From positions 33,318 to 97,317 of the forward strand of contig NZ_QEAS01000005.1 in the NCBI RefSeq assembly GCF_003130405.1: a stretch of DNA of 64,000 nt, given 5' to 3'. The notes beneath the pieces were generated by a model. The model made no database searches. It was given only the letters and a program-made list of their open reading frames with translations, and had not been told where the DNA came from. The stretch is from Pararcticibacter amylolyticus (lineage in GTDB: Bacteria > Bacteroidota > Bacteroidia > Sphingobacteriales > Sphingobacteriaceae). Below are positions 53,636 through 63,353 of this stretch, piece after piece (position 1 is the first letter of the stretch; every line of letters starts with the position of its first letter). Position numbers and translations under genes: made by a program.

Positions 53636-53666
53636 TTGTGCTAAATCGATTTTATTGATATATTCG
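53636..53666 (+). promoter_or_regulatory. Internal promoter with TAAATCGATTTT operator-like site
   Basis: TTG at 53636-53638 and TATATTCG (53659-53666, one mismatch to TAnnTTTG) flank TAAATCGATTTT (53642-53653), in the same arrangement as at 30334 and 33168. It indicates a new transcription start before the third GH92 gene and favours its start at 53697. Confidence 0.6.
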
Positions 53667-53696
53667 TATTCTATTTATAAACTTAAAAAAACTCCG

Positions 53697-55904
53697 ATGA
53701 TTTTCTTTTCGAAACCGGTTTCCCCTGATACGAAACTTCCATTAAGAAAAATATTGTCACTTATTCTGATCGGCTCTGCCACGTTAGCCCATTCCCAGTC
53801 CAACAAGAGTGTTGATTACGCCAATGTTGTAAATACTCAAATTGGTTCTAAAGGAAAAGGGCACGGGAAGCATGAGCAATACCTCGAGGCCGGATATACA
53901 TTTCCCGGTGCCATGTCGCCGTTTGGGATGGTTCAGTTTACCACCACATTTTTTAATGAGGACCGTGGTTTTGTCATCAATCAAATGAGTGGGGCGGGCT
54001 GTGAACACATGGGAAATATGCCGCTTATTCCTTTAGACGGAGCATTGAAAGTGTCGCCGGATTCCATGACAACCTTCAGACCTGGATTTAAGATTCTGCG
54101 TTCTGTTGCCGGATACTATAAGTCTGAAAGTAGCCAAGGGGTAGTTTCCGAGCTTGGTGTTACTACCCGTACAGGGATGGGCCGGTTTAGTTTTACAAAT
54201 AATCAGGGCACTATTATCATAGGAACCGGGATAAATGCAACAAAGGTTTCGGAAGCCAGTGTTAAGATCACCAGTTCGAAAAGCTTTGAGGGCTATGCCG
54301 ACGGAGGCCAGTTCTGCGGTGCTCCAGCCAATTATAAGCTTTATTTTGTAGCTGAATTCAGCGAACCTGCAAGTGCCTATGGCACCTGGGAAGGAGCCAG
54401 TCTCCGGCCCTCAGTTAAAGCGGCTGAGGGAGAAAATTCCGGAGTGTATTTTACTTTCAATACGCAGGTAAAGAAGAAAGTTTTATACAAGGTGGGAGTT
54501 TCGTATGTTTCTCTTGAAAATGCACGTCAAAATCTCAAATCGGAAAACAATGCATGGAATTTTGATGCAGTGGTTTCTAAAACGCAGGCTGCGTGGAATA
54601 AATGTCTTGGCAAAATAGAAGTAAGTAAACCTGCTGAAGCAGTACAGTTTTATACGGGCCTTTATCATGTTTTTACTCATCCGAATATTTATAACGATGT
54701 TAATGGCGAGTATATCGGAGCCGACTACAAGGTTCATAAGGTAAGCAGCGGGAATTATTATACTGCTTTTAGTAACTGGGATACTTATCGCACCCAGGTA
54801 CAGCTCATTGCCATGTTGTTTCCCAGGGCGACTTCCGATATGATGAACTCTGTTATCACATTTGCTGAACAGGCCGGAGGAGGATTTCCAAGATGGGTAT
54901 TAAACAGCACGGAAACCGGAATCATGCAGGGAGACCCGACTTCGATATTAGTCGCTAATGCTTATGCTTTCGGCGCTAACCGCTTCGATTTGAGTAAGGC
55001 TTTGAAAATTATGCGGCGGGGTGCCGAAGATCCGGAAACAAAGTCCCAGAAAGAACTAACCCGGCCGATGCTGAAGCAGTATCTCGAAAAAGGCTATATG
55101 AATGCCTCCATGATGCTGGAATATACTTCGGCCGATTTTTCTATCGGCCAGTTCGCTTTGCAGGCTTTTAAGGATTCCAGCCTCTACCGCCGCTACCTGA
55201 AACGTGCCCAATACTGGAAAAATTTGTATAATCCTGAAACTACCTGGCTGCGGTCACGAAACGAAGACGGAAGCTGGAAGTCTTATAACGAGGACTGGAG
55301 GGAATTGAGTTATAAGGGCTATTTCTGGATGATCCCCTATAACTGGAAGGCGTTAATTGATACCATTGGGGGAAAAGAGGTGGCAGAGAAGAGGCTTGAT
55401 GGATTCTTTAGCAAGCTGAATGCAAACTATCATGAAGAGTGGTTTGCCTCCGGAAACGAACCGGATTTTCAGGTGCCATGGGCATATAACTGGACCGGGC
55501 AGCCTTATAAAACGCAGCATGTAGTAAAGCGGATTATAAAAGAACAATATTCTAACCGTCCTAACGGCCTTCCGGGAAACGACGATCTGGGAGCCATGGG
55601 AGCTTTTTATGTCTTTGCAAATATCGGGATGTTCCCGGTGATTCCGGCTGTGGGTGGTTTTTCTGTAAACAGTCCCTCTTTCGGGGAGATTAAGGTACAT
55701 CTCGCAAAGGGAACACTGGTTATTAAAGGCGGCAATCCCGACAAAACCTACATTAATGATCTTCAGCTGAATGGAAAACCGCTTAATGGTACCTGGATTT
55801 CCTGGAAGGAAATTGAAAACGGGGGGACATTAACTTTCAAATTGTCTGATGTCCCCAATAAAACCTGGGGAACACAGACCGCGCCACCTTCGTTCGATTA
55901 TTAA
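53697..55904 (+). CDS. GH92 alpha-mannosidase (third of three)
   Basis: I chose the ATG at 53697, because the longer frame from 53619 would include the promoter/operator. The 735 residues begin with a signal region ending near ATLAHSQS. GH92 motifs are NVVNTQIGSKGKGHGKHEQY, TFPGAMSPFGMVQFT, INQMSGAGCEHMGNMPLIP, SGNEPDFQVPWAYNW with acid Glu588, and GNDDLGAMGAFYVFANIGMFPV. The last motif departs from the common GQMSAW, so its linkage specificity probably differs from the other two. It starts the downstream catabolic unit. Confidence 0.92.
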   Translation: MIFFSKPVSPDTKLPLRKILSLILIGSATLAHSQSNKSVDYANVVNTQIGSKGKGHGKHEQYLEAGYTFPGAMSPFGMVQFTTTFFNEDRGFVINQMSGAGCEHMGNMPLIPLDGALKVSPDSMTTFRPGFKILRSVAGYYKSESSQGVVSELGVTTRTGMGRFSFTNNQGTIIIGTGINATKVSEASVKITSSKSFEGYADGGQFCGAPANYKLYFVAEFSEPASAYGTWEGASLRPSVKAAEGENSGVYFTFNTQVKKKVLYKVGVSYVSLENARQNLKSENNAWNFDAVVSKTQAAWNKCLGKIEVSKPAEAVQFYTGLYHVFTHPNIYNDVNGEYIGADYKVHKVSSGNYYTAFSNWDTYRTQVQLIAMLFPRATSDMMNSVITFAEQAGGGFPRWVLNSTETGIMQGDPTSILVANAYAFGANRFDLSKALKIMRRGAEDPETKSQKELTRPMLKQYLEKGYMNASMMLEYTSADFSIGQFALQAFKDSSLYRRYLKRAQYWKNLYNPETTWLRSRNEDGSWKSYNEDWRELSYKGYFWMIPYNWKALIDTIGGKEVAEKRLDGFFSKLNANYHEEWFASGNEPDFQVPWAYNWTGQPYKTQHVVKRIIKEQYSNRPNGLPGNDDLGAMGAFYVFANIGMFPVIPAVGGFSVNSPSFGEIKVHLAKGTLVIKGGNPDKTYINDLQLNGKPLNGTWISWKEIENGGTLTFKLSDVPNKTWGTQTAPPSFDY

Positions 55905-55948
55905 TACGTACGCATACTTAATTCACGCACACTTAATTAAAGTATTTT

Positions 55949-57058
55949 ATGAAAAAGTTATTACTGGTATGGCTGTTACTTTGGGCGGTTTCTTCTAATG
56001 GACAAGTATTACCTGACTGGGCTTTAGGCCCTTTTGTCAGACCCGAAAACGTGAATCCCGTCATATCTCCAAAAGCGTCTTCCGTGTTTAACTGTCCCAT
56101 GCTTGATAAACTGGTTGCGTGGGAGGTTAATGATACCTTTAATCCGGCTGCCGCGGTGAGGGACGGAAAGATCTACGTGCTTTACCGGGCGGAAGATAAA
56201 AGGGGGGTAGGAATAGGCCAGCGTACATCAAGGATCGGTCTTGCCGAAAGTTCCGATGGGTTTAAAATGAGGCGAAATGAAGAGCCTGTTTTCTTTCCCG
56301 GCAAGGATAAGGAGAAAGAGCATGAATGGTTTGGCGGCTGCGAAGATCCGAGGGTGGCGGCAACGGAAGACGGACGTTTCGTCATGCTGTATACTATGTG
56401 GAATAATAAAGTGCCGAGATTGGGAGTAGCGGTTTCAAGAGACTTGAAGAACTGGACAAAGTATGGCCCTGCATTCAGGAAGGCCTATGACGGAAAGTTC
56501 TATAATATGGCTACTAAATCGGCCTCCATTGTGACGAAACTCACAGATAAGGGTCAGGTTGTTACGAAGATAAAAGGACAATATTGGATGTACTGGGGGG
56601 AAGAAAATGTTTATGGGGCTACATCTGAAGATCTGATAAACTGGAAGCCGCTTGTTGACGGGGAGGGAAAACTTGTGAAGCTGATGTCTCCCCGCCCTGG
56701 TTATTTTGATAGTCAGTTGACGGAGTGCGGGCCTCCTGCCATTGTTACAAAAAAAGGGATTGTATTACTCTACAACGGAAAGAATCATGCTTCAGACGGG
56801 GATAAGGCGTATACAGCAAACGCTTATTGCGCAGGACAAGCACTCTTTGACCTGAATGATCCTGCAAAACTGGTTTCTCGTTTAGACAAACCGTTTCTTG
56901 TTCCTTCAGAACCTTTCGAGAAGAGCGGCCAGTATCCGGCCGGTACGGTGTTTATTGAAGGCATGGCGTATCTGAAGAATACCTGGTATTTATATTACGG
57001 ATGTGCAGATTCGCGTGTAGGGGTAGCCGTTTATAGACCTGACGGACTTAAGCTTTAA
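55949..57058 (+). CDS. Secreted GH130, probably a beta-1,2-mannosidase type
   Basis: The 369 residues have a signal peptide MKKLLLVWLLLWAVSSNG, so it is exported and has no access to cytoplasmic phosphate pools in the usual way. GH130 five-bladed propeller motifs are FNPAAAVRDGKIYVLYRAED (64-83) and WFGGCEDPRVAATEDGRFVMLY (127-148). Secreted GH130 members from yeast-mannan loci are beta-1,2-mannosidases rather than phosphorylases, and the IGQRTSRIGLAES segment fits that group. It would remove beta-mannose caps. A 15-bp imperfect tandem repeat precedes it at 55910-55939. Confidence 0.88.
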   Translation: MKKLLLVWLLLWAVSSNGQVLPDWALGPFVRPENVNPVISPKASSVFNCPMLDKLVAWEVNDTFNPAAAVRDGKIYVLYRAEDKRGVGIGQRTSRIGLAESSDGFKMRRNEEPVFFPGKDKEKEHEWFGGCEDPRVAATEDGRFVMLYTMWNNKVPRLGVAVSRDLKNWTKYGPAFRKAYDGKFYNMATKSASIVTKLTDKGQVVTKIKGQYWMYWGEENVYGATSEDLINWKPLVDGEGKLVKLMSPRPGYFDSQLTECGPPAIVTKKGIVLLYNGKNHASDGDKAYTANAYCAGQALFDLNDPAKLVSRLDKPFLVPSEPFEKSGQYPAGTVFIEGMAYLKNTWYLYYGCADSRVGVAVYRPDGLKL

Positions 57059-57069
57059 CAGACTTAGTA

Positions 57070-59727
57070 ATGAGTAATCAATTAAAAGGAATCTGCCTGT
57101 CTTTCGCCATGCTGTTGATGCACCAGGTGGTATTTTCGCAAAGCCGGTATAAACAGCTGAAGTGGAAGACTGCTCCCGAAAGTGATGTGCCCGGGGTATC
57201 GGTACTTTCATCGCCGCAGTTTAATACCGATAAGTGGGTAGAAGCAATTGTTCCCGGTACAATATTTCATTCCTATGTAGTCGCGGGCAAAGAAAAAGAT
57301 CCGGATTATGGTGAAAACATATATCAGGCAGATCATTCGAAATACAACAAACCGTACTGGTATCGCACAGAGTTTTCCGGTAAAGATTTTTCGAAGGGGA
57401 AACAGGTCTGGCTGAACTTTCACGGAGTGAATAAAAGAGCCGATATCTTTCTGAATGGTAAACCTGTTGGCAGTATAGCGGGCTTGATGAGAAGAGCTAA
57501 GTTTAATATCACTCAGCAATTAAACAGAGATATCAATGTTTTGCTGGTGCTTGTTGTTCCGCCTCTTTACAAGGCCACTCATGGGCAGGGCCTGGCGAAC
57601 AGGGAAGCACCTACGTATCTGAGTAGTGCCGGCTGGGACTGGATGCCCGCGGTTCCGGGTTATAATAGCGGGATTACAGACAGTGTAACCATTAGCATGA
57701 CGGGGAATGTTTCGGTGGAAGATCCATGGATTAAAACAGCTCTGCCGGATAAACAACGTGCCGATCTTACAGTTGAGGCTAACCTGCGAAACGTGGCCAG
57801 CCACCCGGTTTCCGGAGTTTTAAGCGCAACCATCTCTCCCGGAAATATAAAGGTAAACCGGCTCGTTACGTTAGAAGCGGCCAGCACGAAGAGTGTTTCT
57901 TTTAGTAAGGAGGCTTTTCCCCAGCTTTCAGTTAAAAAACCCAAACTATGGTGGCCAAACGGATATGGCGGAAAATCCGACGGCACGCAGCATCTCTATA
58001 CGTGCAAACTTGAGTTCAGAGAGAATGGTGAGAGCTCAGATGCCGTAGCAAAAACTTTTGGAATCCGGAAGGTAAGTGCAGATACGACCTCTCTGAACGG
58101 GCCAGTACAATTGTATGTAAATGATGTTCCAATCCTGGTAAAAGGGGGAAACTGGGGAATGTCGGATTATATGCTCAAGGTGAGAGGTAAGGATTATGAG
58201 CCAAGAATCAGATTTCATAAAGAAATGAATTATAACATGATCCGCAACTGGACCGGCGAAGTTACCGATGAGGATTTTTATGATTATTGCGACCGGTACG
58301 GGATTATGGTATGGGATGATTTTTGGCTGAACAACTTCGGGCCGATCGATAGCCTCGAAGTATTCAGGGTAAACGCTGTTCAAAAAGTGAAGCGCTTAAG
58401 GAATCATCCCTCTATTGTCATCTGGTGCGGGGCCAATGAAGGAGTTCCGGGCGGAGATCCTGAAGGGGCTTTGAATATGGCGATAAAAAATGCCGTAAGA
58501 GAAAATGACCTGACTGATAAATTATATATTCCACGTTCAAATGCCGGGATCACGAATCCCAACTTTTCGATTAAGGGCGGTAGCCGGAATTTATCAGGCA
58601 GTGGTTTATGGGGTAACGTTGACCCCCGGACATACTTTACGGACCCGCATAATGGTTACCTGTTTTCAAAAGATAGCTGGGGAATGCGCAGTGAGCTTGG
58701 GATGGCCACTTTCGTAAATGTGGAGAGCTTTAAGAAGTTTATGCCAAAGGAATATTGGCTTCCTCCAACTCCTGAAGCCGTTGACAGCAAAACAAATATG
58801 TGGGCCAGGCACTTTTTCAGCACTCATGGTGAACTGGGGGGAGGAGCGACACCGGTGAGGTATATTCAGGACATCAACCAAAGCTATGGTCCTTCAAAGT
58901 CCCTGGATGACTTCTGCAGGAAAGCGCAGCTTCTCAATCTGGAGACGATGAAGGCAATGTATGAGGCATGGAACGATCACATGTGGAAGGATGCTTCCGG
59001 AATGCTGATCTGGATGAGCCAGTCGGCCTATCCAAGCATGATATGGCAAACGTATGATTACTACTTCGATTTAACCGGCGCCTATTTTGGAGCAAAATCG
59101 GCATGCGAACCCATTCACATTCAGTGGAACCCGGCAACCAGTTCTGTGAAAGTAATCAATAACAAACCTTATATGCTAAGGCAGGTGCTTGCGGAAGCCG
59201 AAGTGTATAAACCAGACGGCAGGAAGGTCGCTTCTTATGGCAAGAGAAGGGTACTGGATGTGCCGGCTACTTCTGCTGCAGAAGCCTTTATCGCTTTTAA
59301 AGAGGGGGACGAGTCCAGTTTTTCAGACGTTTATTTTTTGAAGCTTAAGCTGAAGGATAAAAGGGGAAAGCTCTTGTCTGAAAATTTCTATTGGATTGGT
59401 CGTAAGTATCAGGATTATAAAGTGCTAAACGACCTTCCCTCCGTCAACGGGATGCTGATCGTCAGTAAACCAAAGGTAAATACCGCAGTAAACAAGATAA
59501 ATAAGGTGTTAAACTACAGAGTAACGAACCATTCGGTGAAGTCAGCCGCTTTTGGTATAAGAGCACAGTTGCTCCGGGAAGATGGCAGTCAGATCTTGCC
59601 TGCGATTATCAGCGACAGCTATTTTACGTTGATGCAGGGTGAATCGAAAGAGCTGAGCATAGAAGTTGATCCCAGCCTGTTAGCATCCGGATATAAGCTT
59701 GCTTTAAGCCCTTACAACGATAGATAA
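57070..59727 (+). CDS. GH2 glycosidase of the beta-mannosidase / endo-beta-mannosidase type
   Basis: An 885-residue secreted enzyme with a signal region MSNQLKGICLSFAMLLMHQV. The sugar-binding domain (VWLNFHGVNKRADIFLNGKPVG) and Ig-like domains (KLWWPNGYGG) precede the TIM barrel. Catalytic-type residues are Glu457 in IWCGANEGVPGG and Glu542 in MRSELGMATF. The architecture matches the GH2 branch of mannosylglycoprotein endo-beta-mannosidase and exo-glucosaminidase. With GH92 enzymes around it, cleavage of the Man-beta-1,4-GlcNAc core of N-glycans is a reasonable inference. Confidence 0.88.
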   Translation: MSNQLKGICLSFAMLLMHQVVFSQSRYKQLKWKTAPESDVPGVSVLSSPQFNTDKWVEAIVPGTIFHSYVVAGKEKDPDYGENIYQADHSKYNKPYWYRTEFSGKDFSKGKQVWLNFHGVNKRADIFLNGKPVGSIAGLMRRAKFNITQQLNRDINVLLVLVVPPLYKATHGQGLANREAPTYLSSAGWDWMPAVPGYNSGITDSVTISMTGNVSVEDPWIKTALPDKQRADLTVEANLRNVASHPVSGVLSATISPGNIKVNRLVTLEAASTKSVSFSKEAFPQLSVKKPKLWWPNGYGGKSDGTQHLYTCKLEFRENGESSDAVAKTFGIRKVSADTTSLNGPVQLYVNDVPILVKGGNWGMSDYMLKVRGKDYEPRIRFHKEMNYNMIRNWTGEVTDEDFYDYCDRYGIMVWDDFWLNNFGPIDSLEVFRVNAVQKVKRLRNHPSIVIWCGANEGVPGGDPEGALNMAIKNAVRENDLTDKLYIPRSNAGITNPNFSIKGGSRNLSGSGLWGNVDPRTYFTDPHNGYLFSKDSWGMRSELGMATFVNVESFKKFMPKEYWLPPTPEAVDSKTNMWARHFFSTHGELGGGATPVRYIQDINQSYGPSKSLDDFCRKAQLLNLETMKAMYEAWNDHMWKDASGMLIWMSQSAYPSMIWQTYDYYFDLTGAYFGAKSACEPIHIQWNPATSSVKVINNKPYMLRQVLAEAEVYKPDGRKVASYGKRRVLDVPATSAAEAFIAFKEGDESSFSDVYFLKLKLKDKRGKLLSENFYWIGRKYQDYKVLNDLPSVNGMLIVSKPKVNTAVNKINKVLNYRVTNHSVKSAAFGIRAQLLREDGSQILPAIISDSYFTLMQGESKELSIEVDPSLLASGYKLALSPYNDR

Positions 59728-59768
59728 ACTGTCAGGAAATTCACAAATATCATATATCACTACTTCAA

Positions 59769-61187
59769 ATGAAATATTTTAGAAAGAAATGGACCAGAAT
59801 CTTTGTATTCGGAATCCTGACAGTTGCGTCCTTCCATTCTTATTCACAGACAATTGTTTCGGATAATAAAGAACTGGAAAAAGCTTTTAGTCTTGCCATA
59901 AAGGTAGTGGAAGGGAATGTACGGGACGGAATATTGGCGGCAGGCGGGGACTATGGCGGAGAATGGACCAGGGACATTGCTATTAATTCATGGAACGCTG
60001 CCAGTCTTTTATGGCCGCAGGTAGCGGAGAAGTCGCTCTGGAGTGTTACCATTAATAGAGATACTATCGGTCATCAATACTGGGATAAGATTATCTGGTC
60101 AATTGCAGCGCTTCATCATTATTATGTGAACGGCGACAGGATGTTTTTGAAGCAGGCTTTTATCTGCAGTAAAAACACGATGAAGCAGTTAGAAGATACT
60201 CAGCTCGATCTGCATTCCGGTCTTTTTATGGGCCCCTCAGTTTTCAACGACGGCATTGCCGGTTATCCTGAACCCATTTTTGACCCCGGGAACCTGTCGA
60301 CTTTTGTTCTGGATCACCCAAATTCCCACCGGATTAAATGTCTTAGTACCAATGTAACTTATTATGCGGCTTATAAGGCTCTGGAAAAAATGAGTCAAAT
60401 CCTTGGAGTACATGAAGAAGGAACGTTTCGTAAAAAAGCGGTACATCTCAAAGACAACATTCTCAAAAAACTGCATAACACCAATACTTTTAGTTATCTG
60501 TTAGATCACAACGGCAAAGCCGATCGGTCACAGGAGGGGCTCGGTATTGCATTTGCCGCCCTTTTTGATATTCCCGATATAAAAAAGGCAAAGGCAGTTA
60601 TTGCTAAAGCTCACGTTTCCAAATTTGGAATCCCTTCTATCTATCCGGATTTTCCGAGATACTCACCTGATACTCCGGGGCGCCATAATAACATTATATG
60701 GCCGATGGTCAATGGATTTTTTGCAAAGGCGGCAATTCATACCGGAAATTACCACCAGTTTGAGCATGAATTGAACAGTCTTACACACCTGGCAATAGAT
60801 AAAGATAAGGGCAACATGGATTTCCGTGAGATATATAGTCCCTATACCGGAGCCGCTTTCGGAGGTTGGCAGAGTAATCAATTAACACCTTCCTGTAAAA
60901 GACAAACCTGGTCGGCTACTGCTTATATTGACATGGTGCTCTATGGAGTGGTCGGTATGAGGTTTAATGATGCTGAGGGAATAACTTTCAAACCGTTTAT
61001 GCCTGCAAATATTTCGAAGATTCAAATTAACGATCTTAAATACCGTAATCGGTACCTGAATATTTCGGTGGAAGGCCGCGGAGCAAAACTTAAGAATATG
61101 TATGTAAACGGGGTGAAAGCAGCGAGCTCTGCTATCGGACACTTTCCTCTGGAAAAGAATGATATCAGGATCGAGATGACATTGTGA
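59769..61187 (+). CDS. MGH1-like / GH63-like (alpha/alpha)6 glycosidase
   Basis: The 472-residue secreted protein has a signal peptide (KWTRIFVFGILTVASFHSYS). It shows GGDYGGEWTRDIAINSWNAASLL near residue 60, FNDGIAGYPEPIFDP, LSTNVTYYAAYKALEKMS, SQEGLGIAFAALF and REIYSPYTGAAFGGWQSNQL. The helical repeats and motifs match the mannosylglycerate-hydrolase-like clan of (alpha/alpha)6 glycosidases. It may be an alpha-mannosidase or alpha-glucosidase on mannan side chains. It lies in a run with GH130 and GH2. Confidence 0.75.
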   Translation: MKYFRKKWTRIFVFGILTVASFHSYSQTIVSDNKELEKAFSLAIKVVEGNVRDGILAAGGDYGGEWTRDIAINSWNAASLLWPQVAEKSLWSVTINRDTIGHQYWDKIIWSIAALHHYYVNGDRMFLKQAFICSKNTMKQLEDTQLDLHSGLFMGPSVFNDGIAGYPEPIFDPGNLSTFVLDHPNSHRIKCLSTNVTYYAAYKALEKMSQILGVHEEGTFRKKAVHLKDNILKKLHNTNTFSYLLDHNGKADRSQEGLGIAFAALFDIPDIKKAKAVIAKAHVSKFGIPSIYPDFPRYSPDTPGRHNNIIWPMVNGFFAKAAIHTGNYHQFEHELNSLTHLAIDKDKGNMDFREIYSPYTGAAFGGWQSNQLTPSCKRQTWSATAYIDMVLYGVVGMRFNDAEGITFKPFMPANISKIQINDLKYRNRYLNISVEGRGAKLKNMYVNGVKAASSAIGHFPLEKNDIRIEMTL

Positions 61188-61233
61188 TTGATGTGATCCA
61201 TCTATTAACAGCTACACTAACTATTTTGAATTT

Positions 61234-62070
61234 ATGAATAAAAAAATCAGCATTTTCCTGGTCCACTTCATCGTGCTTTCCTTTAAACTGGACGCGGCGA
61301 CTGTAGATACTGTTTCTGTCTATAGTGAGAGTATGCATAAGAGCATAAAAGATGTAGTTATCAGACCTGCAGGGTACAATTCCTCTCAAAAATATCCTGT
61401 ATTATATCTGCTGCATGGATATAGCGGGAACTATAGCGACTGGATAAAGAAAGACTCCGAACTGCCCCGATTGGCAGACGAATACGGAATGTTAATCGTT
61501 TGTCCTGATGGCGATTTTGCAAGCTGGTATTTTGATAGCCCTGAAGAGAAAGGTTCCCGGTATGAAACTTACATTGCTAAAGAGCTGGTGACTTATATTG
61601 ATAAACATTACCCGACTGTAAACAATCGTGCCGGCCGGGCCATCACAGGGTTAAGCATGGGTGGACATGGGGCACTCTACCTGGCGTTCAGGCATCAGGA
61701 TGTATTTGGAGCTGCCGGCAGTATGAGTGGCGGGGTAGATCTTCGTCCTTTTCCTGACAGTTTCGGACTTGATAAGGTTCTGGGTGAGTACAGCCGATAT
61801 CCGGAAAGGTGGGAACAAAACAGCATCGTGAATATGCTTCATATGATTAAGAGTAATTCGCTCGCTTTAACTTTCGACTGCGGTGCCGACGACTTCTTTT
61901 GCCTGTATAATAATCAGTTGCACGAAAAACTCCTGGAACGCAAAATACCTCATGACTATACCTCCCGCCCGGGCGGTCACTCGTGGGAGTACTGGTGTAA
62001 TTCAATAAAGTACCAGGCGATGTTTTTTAGCACCTTTTTCAACTCAACCAACAAGATGAAAGCAGGTTGA
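61234..62070 (+). CDS. CE1-like secreted esterase
   Basis: A 278-residue alpha/beta hydrolase with a signal peptide (KKISIFLVHFIVLSFKLDA). The nucleophile elbow is GLSMGGHGAL with Ser141; the Asp is in FDCGADDFFCLY and the His in RPGGHSWEYW. PVLYLLHGYSGNYSDW forms the oxyanion region. This is the esterase D / feruloyl-esterase-like fold; within a glycan locus it probably removes acetyl or other acyl groups. Confidence 0.88.
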   Translation: MNKKISIFLVHFIVLSFKLDAATVDTVSVYSESMHKSIKDVVIRPAGYNSSQKYPVLYLLHGYSGNYSDWIKKDSELPRLADEYGMLIVCPDGDFASWYFDSPEEKGSRYETYIAKELVTYIDKHYPTVNNRAGRAITGLSMGGHGALYLAFRHQDVFGAAGSMSGGVDLRPFPDSFGLDKVLGEYSRYPERWEQNSIVNMLHMIKSNSLALTFDCGADDFFCLYNNQLHEKLLERKIPHDYTSRPGGHSWEYWCNSIKYQAMFFSTFFNSTNKMKAG

Positions 62071-62130
62071 GATCCCCGCTGCATTCTTTTCAGCATCGTA
62101 TCCTGAAAAAATAATTATCTTGATCTCTTT

Positions 62131-63303
62131 ATGAAAAGATTAATTGCAATCGTCATAGTTCTTTCTTTTTGCAGCCAGTTATTTGCGCAGAAAAAAGATC
62201 TGAATTATTTGAAGTATTCGGTAGAAGAGGCGCCTGAATGGTCCGCACTTTTCAGGCGCAATTCAGGCTGGTTCGGAGGAGATGGGATTTACACTATTCC
62301 ACTGAATTCCCCCGAAAATAAATCCGCAGGTCAGGGCACTCAAACGCTTTTCCTATTTAGCGATTCAATGATTGGGACCATTAAAAGCGATTCGCTCCGG
62401 GACGGCTTTAGGATGATCCACAATTCAGTTGCAATATTGAATGGAAACAGTCCATTGTCTGAGAATATGAAATTTAACTGGAAGCGAAATTCAAAAGGAG
62501 ATGCCGAATCTGTATTTGAACCCAGTACTCCAAAAACGCAAAAGGGAGATTATTATTGGTTAGGGGATGGTTTTATAAACCGAACACTGAATAACACTCT
62601 GTATATATTTGGCTATCGGATTCATAATGTTTCTGAGGAAGCTTTCGGTTTCAGAGAAATCGGGAATACACTGATCAAAATACCGGCGGGTTCCAATCCT
62701 CCGTTCTCTGATTATCAGCAAATGGATACCCCTTTCTTTTTACAGGACGGAGATAATGATATAGGCTCTTTTGGAGCGGGGATTTTTGATAATACAAAAG
62801 GCTCGGGGGCTCCTTCTCCTGATGGTTACGTTTATATCTACGGTGTAAGGGGGAGGTCGAAGAACCTGCTGGTAGCCCGTGTAAAGCCCGGAGATTTTGA
62901 GCGTTTTGGGCAATGGCGTTTCTGGGATGGTAAAGCTTGGAACGCAAACATTCACAAAGCTGCAGCCGTGACCGATGGTGTTTCAAATGAATTGAGTGTG
63001 TCCCCCTTGCCTGATGGCCGGTTTGCACTTGTATTCCAGTTGGGTGGGATAGGAACTACGGTTGGCTTGCGTTTAGGTGCCAGCCCGGCGGGGCCATTTG
63101 GGCCTGTTATTAAGATTTGGGATAGTAGTAAAGATGCGGAGGAGAAGACTTACATCATGTATAACGCCAAGGCACACCCCAGTTTGTCTGCTCCCGGAGA
63201 GCTTCTGATTAGCTACAACGTTAACTCTGTAGATTTTATAAAGGACCTTAAAAGGAACCCATATCTTTATCGTCCCCGGTTTATCAGGGTGAAGTTGCTT
63301 TAA
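62131..63303 (+). CDS. Secreted DUF4185/DUF5005-like beta-propeller protein
   Basis: The 390-residue protein has signal peptide MKRLIAIVIVLSFCSQLFA. The propeller pattern includes RRNSGWFGGDGIYTIPL, TQTLFLFSDSMIGTI, MIHNSVAILNG, YYWLGDGFIN, SPDGYVYIYGVRGRSKNLLVARV and YNAKAHPSLSAPGELLISYNVN. Some DUF4185 proteins are endo-D-arabinanases (GH183), so this may be a glycoside hydrolase. It resembles the C-terminal domain of the lipoprotein at 44650. The substrate is unknown. Confidence 0.75.
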   Translation: MKRLIAIVIVLSFCSQLFAQKKDLNYLKYSVEEAPEWSALFRRNSGWFGGDGIYTIPLNSPENKSAGQGTQTLFLFSDSMIGTIKSDSLRDGFRMIHNSVAILNGNSPLSENMKFNWKRNSKGDAESVFEPSTPKTQKGDYYWLGDGFINRTLNNTLYIFGYRIHNVSEEAFGFREIGNTLIKIPAGSNPPFSDYQQMDTPFFLQDGDNDIGSFGAGIFDNTKGSGAPSPDGYVYIYGVRGRSKNLLVARVKPGDFERFGQWRFWDGKAWNANIHKAAAVTDGVSNELSVSPLPDGRFALVFQLGGIGTTVGLRLGASPAGPFGPVIKIWDSSKDAEEKTYIMYNAKAHPSLSAPGELLISYNVNSVDFIKDLKRNPYLYRPRFIRVKLL

Positions 63304-63353
63304 TTCATTCAGACGAATTGATCGTAGAATTTTTGCATCTTTACTAACCTTTT

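Noticed and set aside
55910-55939. Imperfect 15-bp tandem duplication before the GH130 gene
   Set aside because: Two copies with two mismatches only; likely a chance or neutral duplication, with no link to other promoters.
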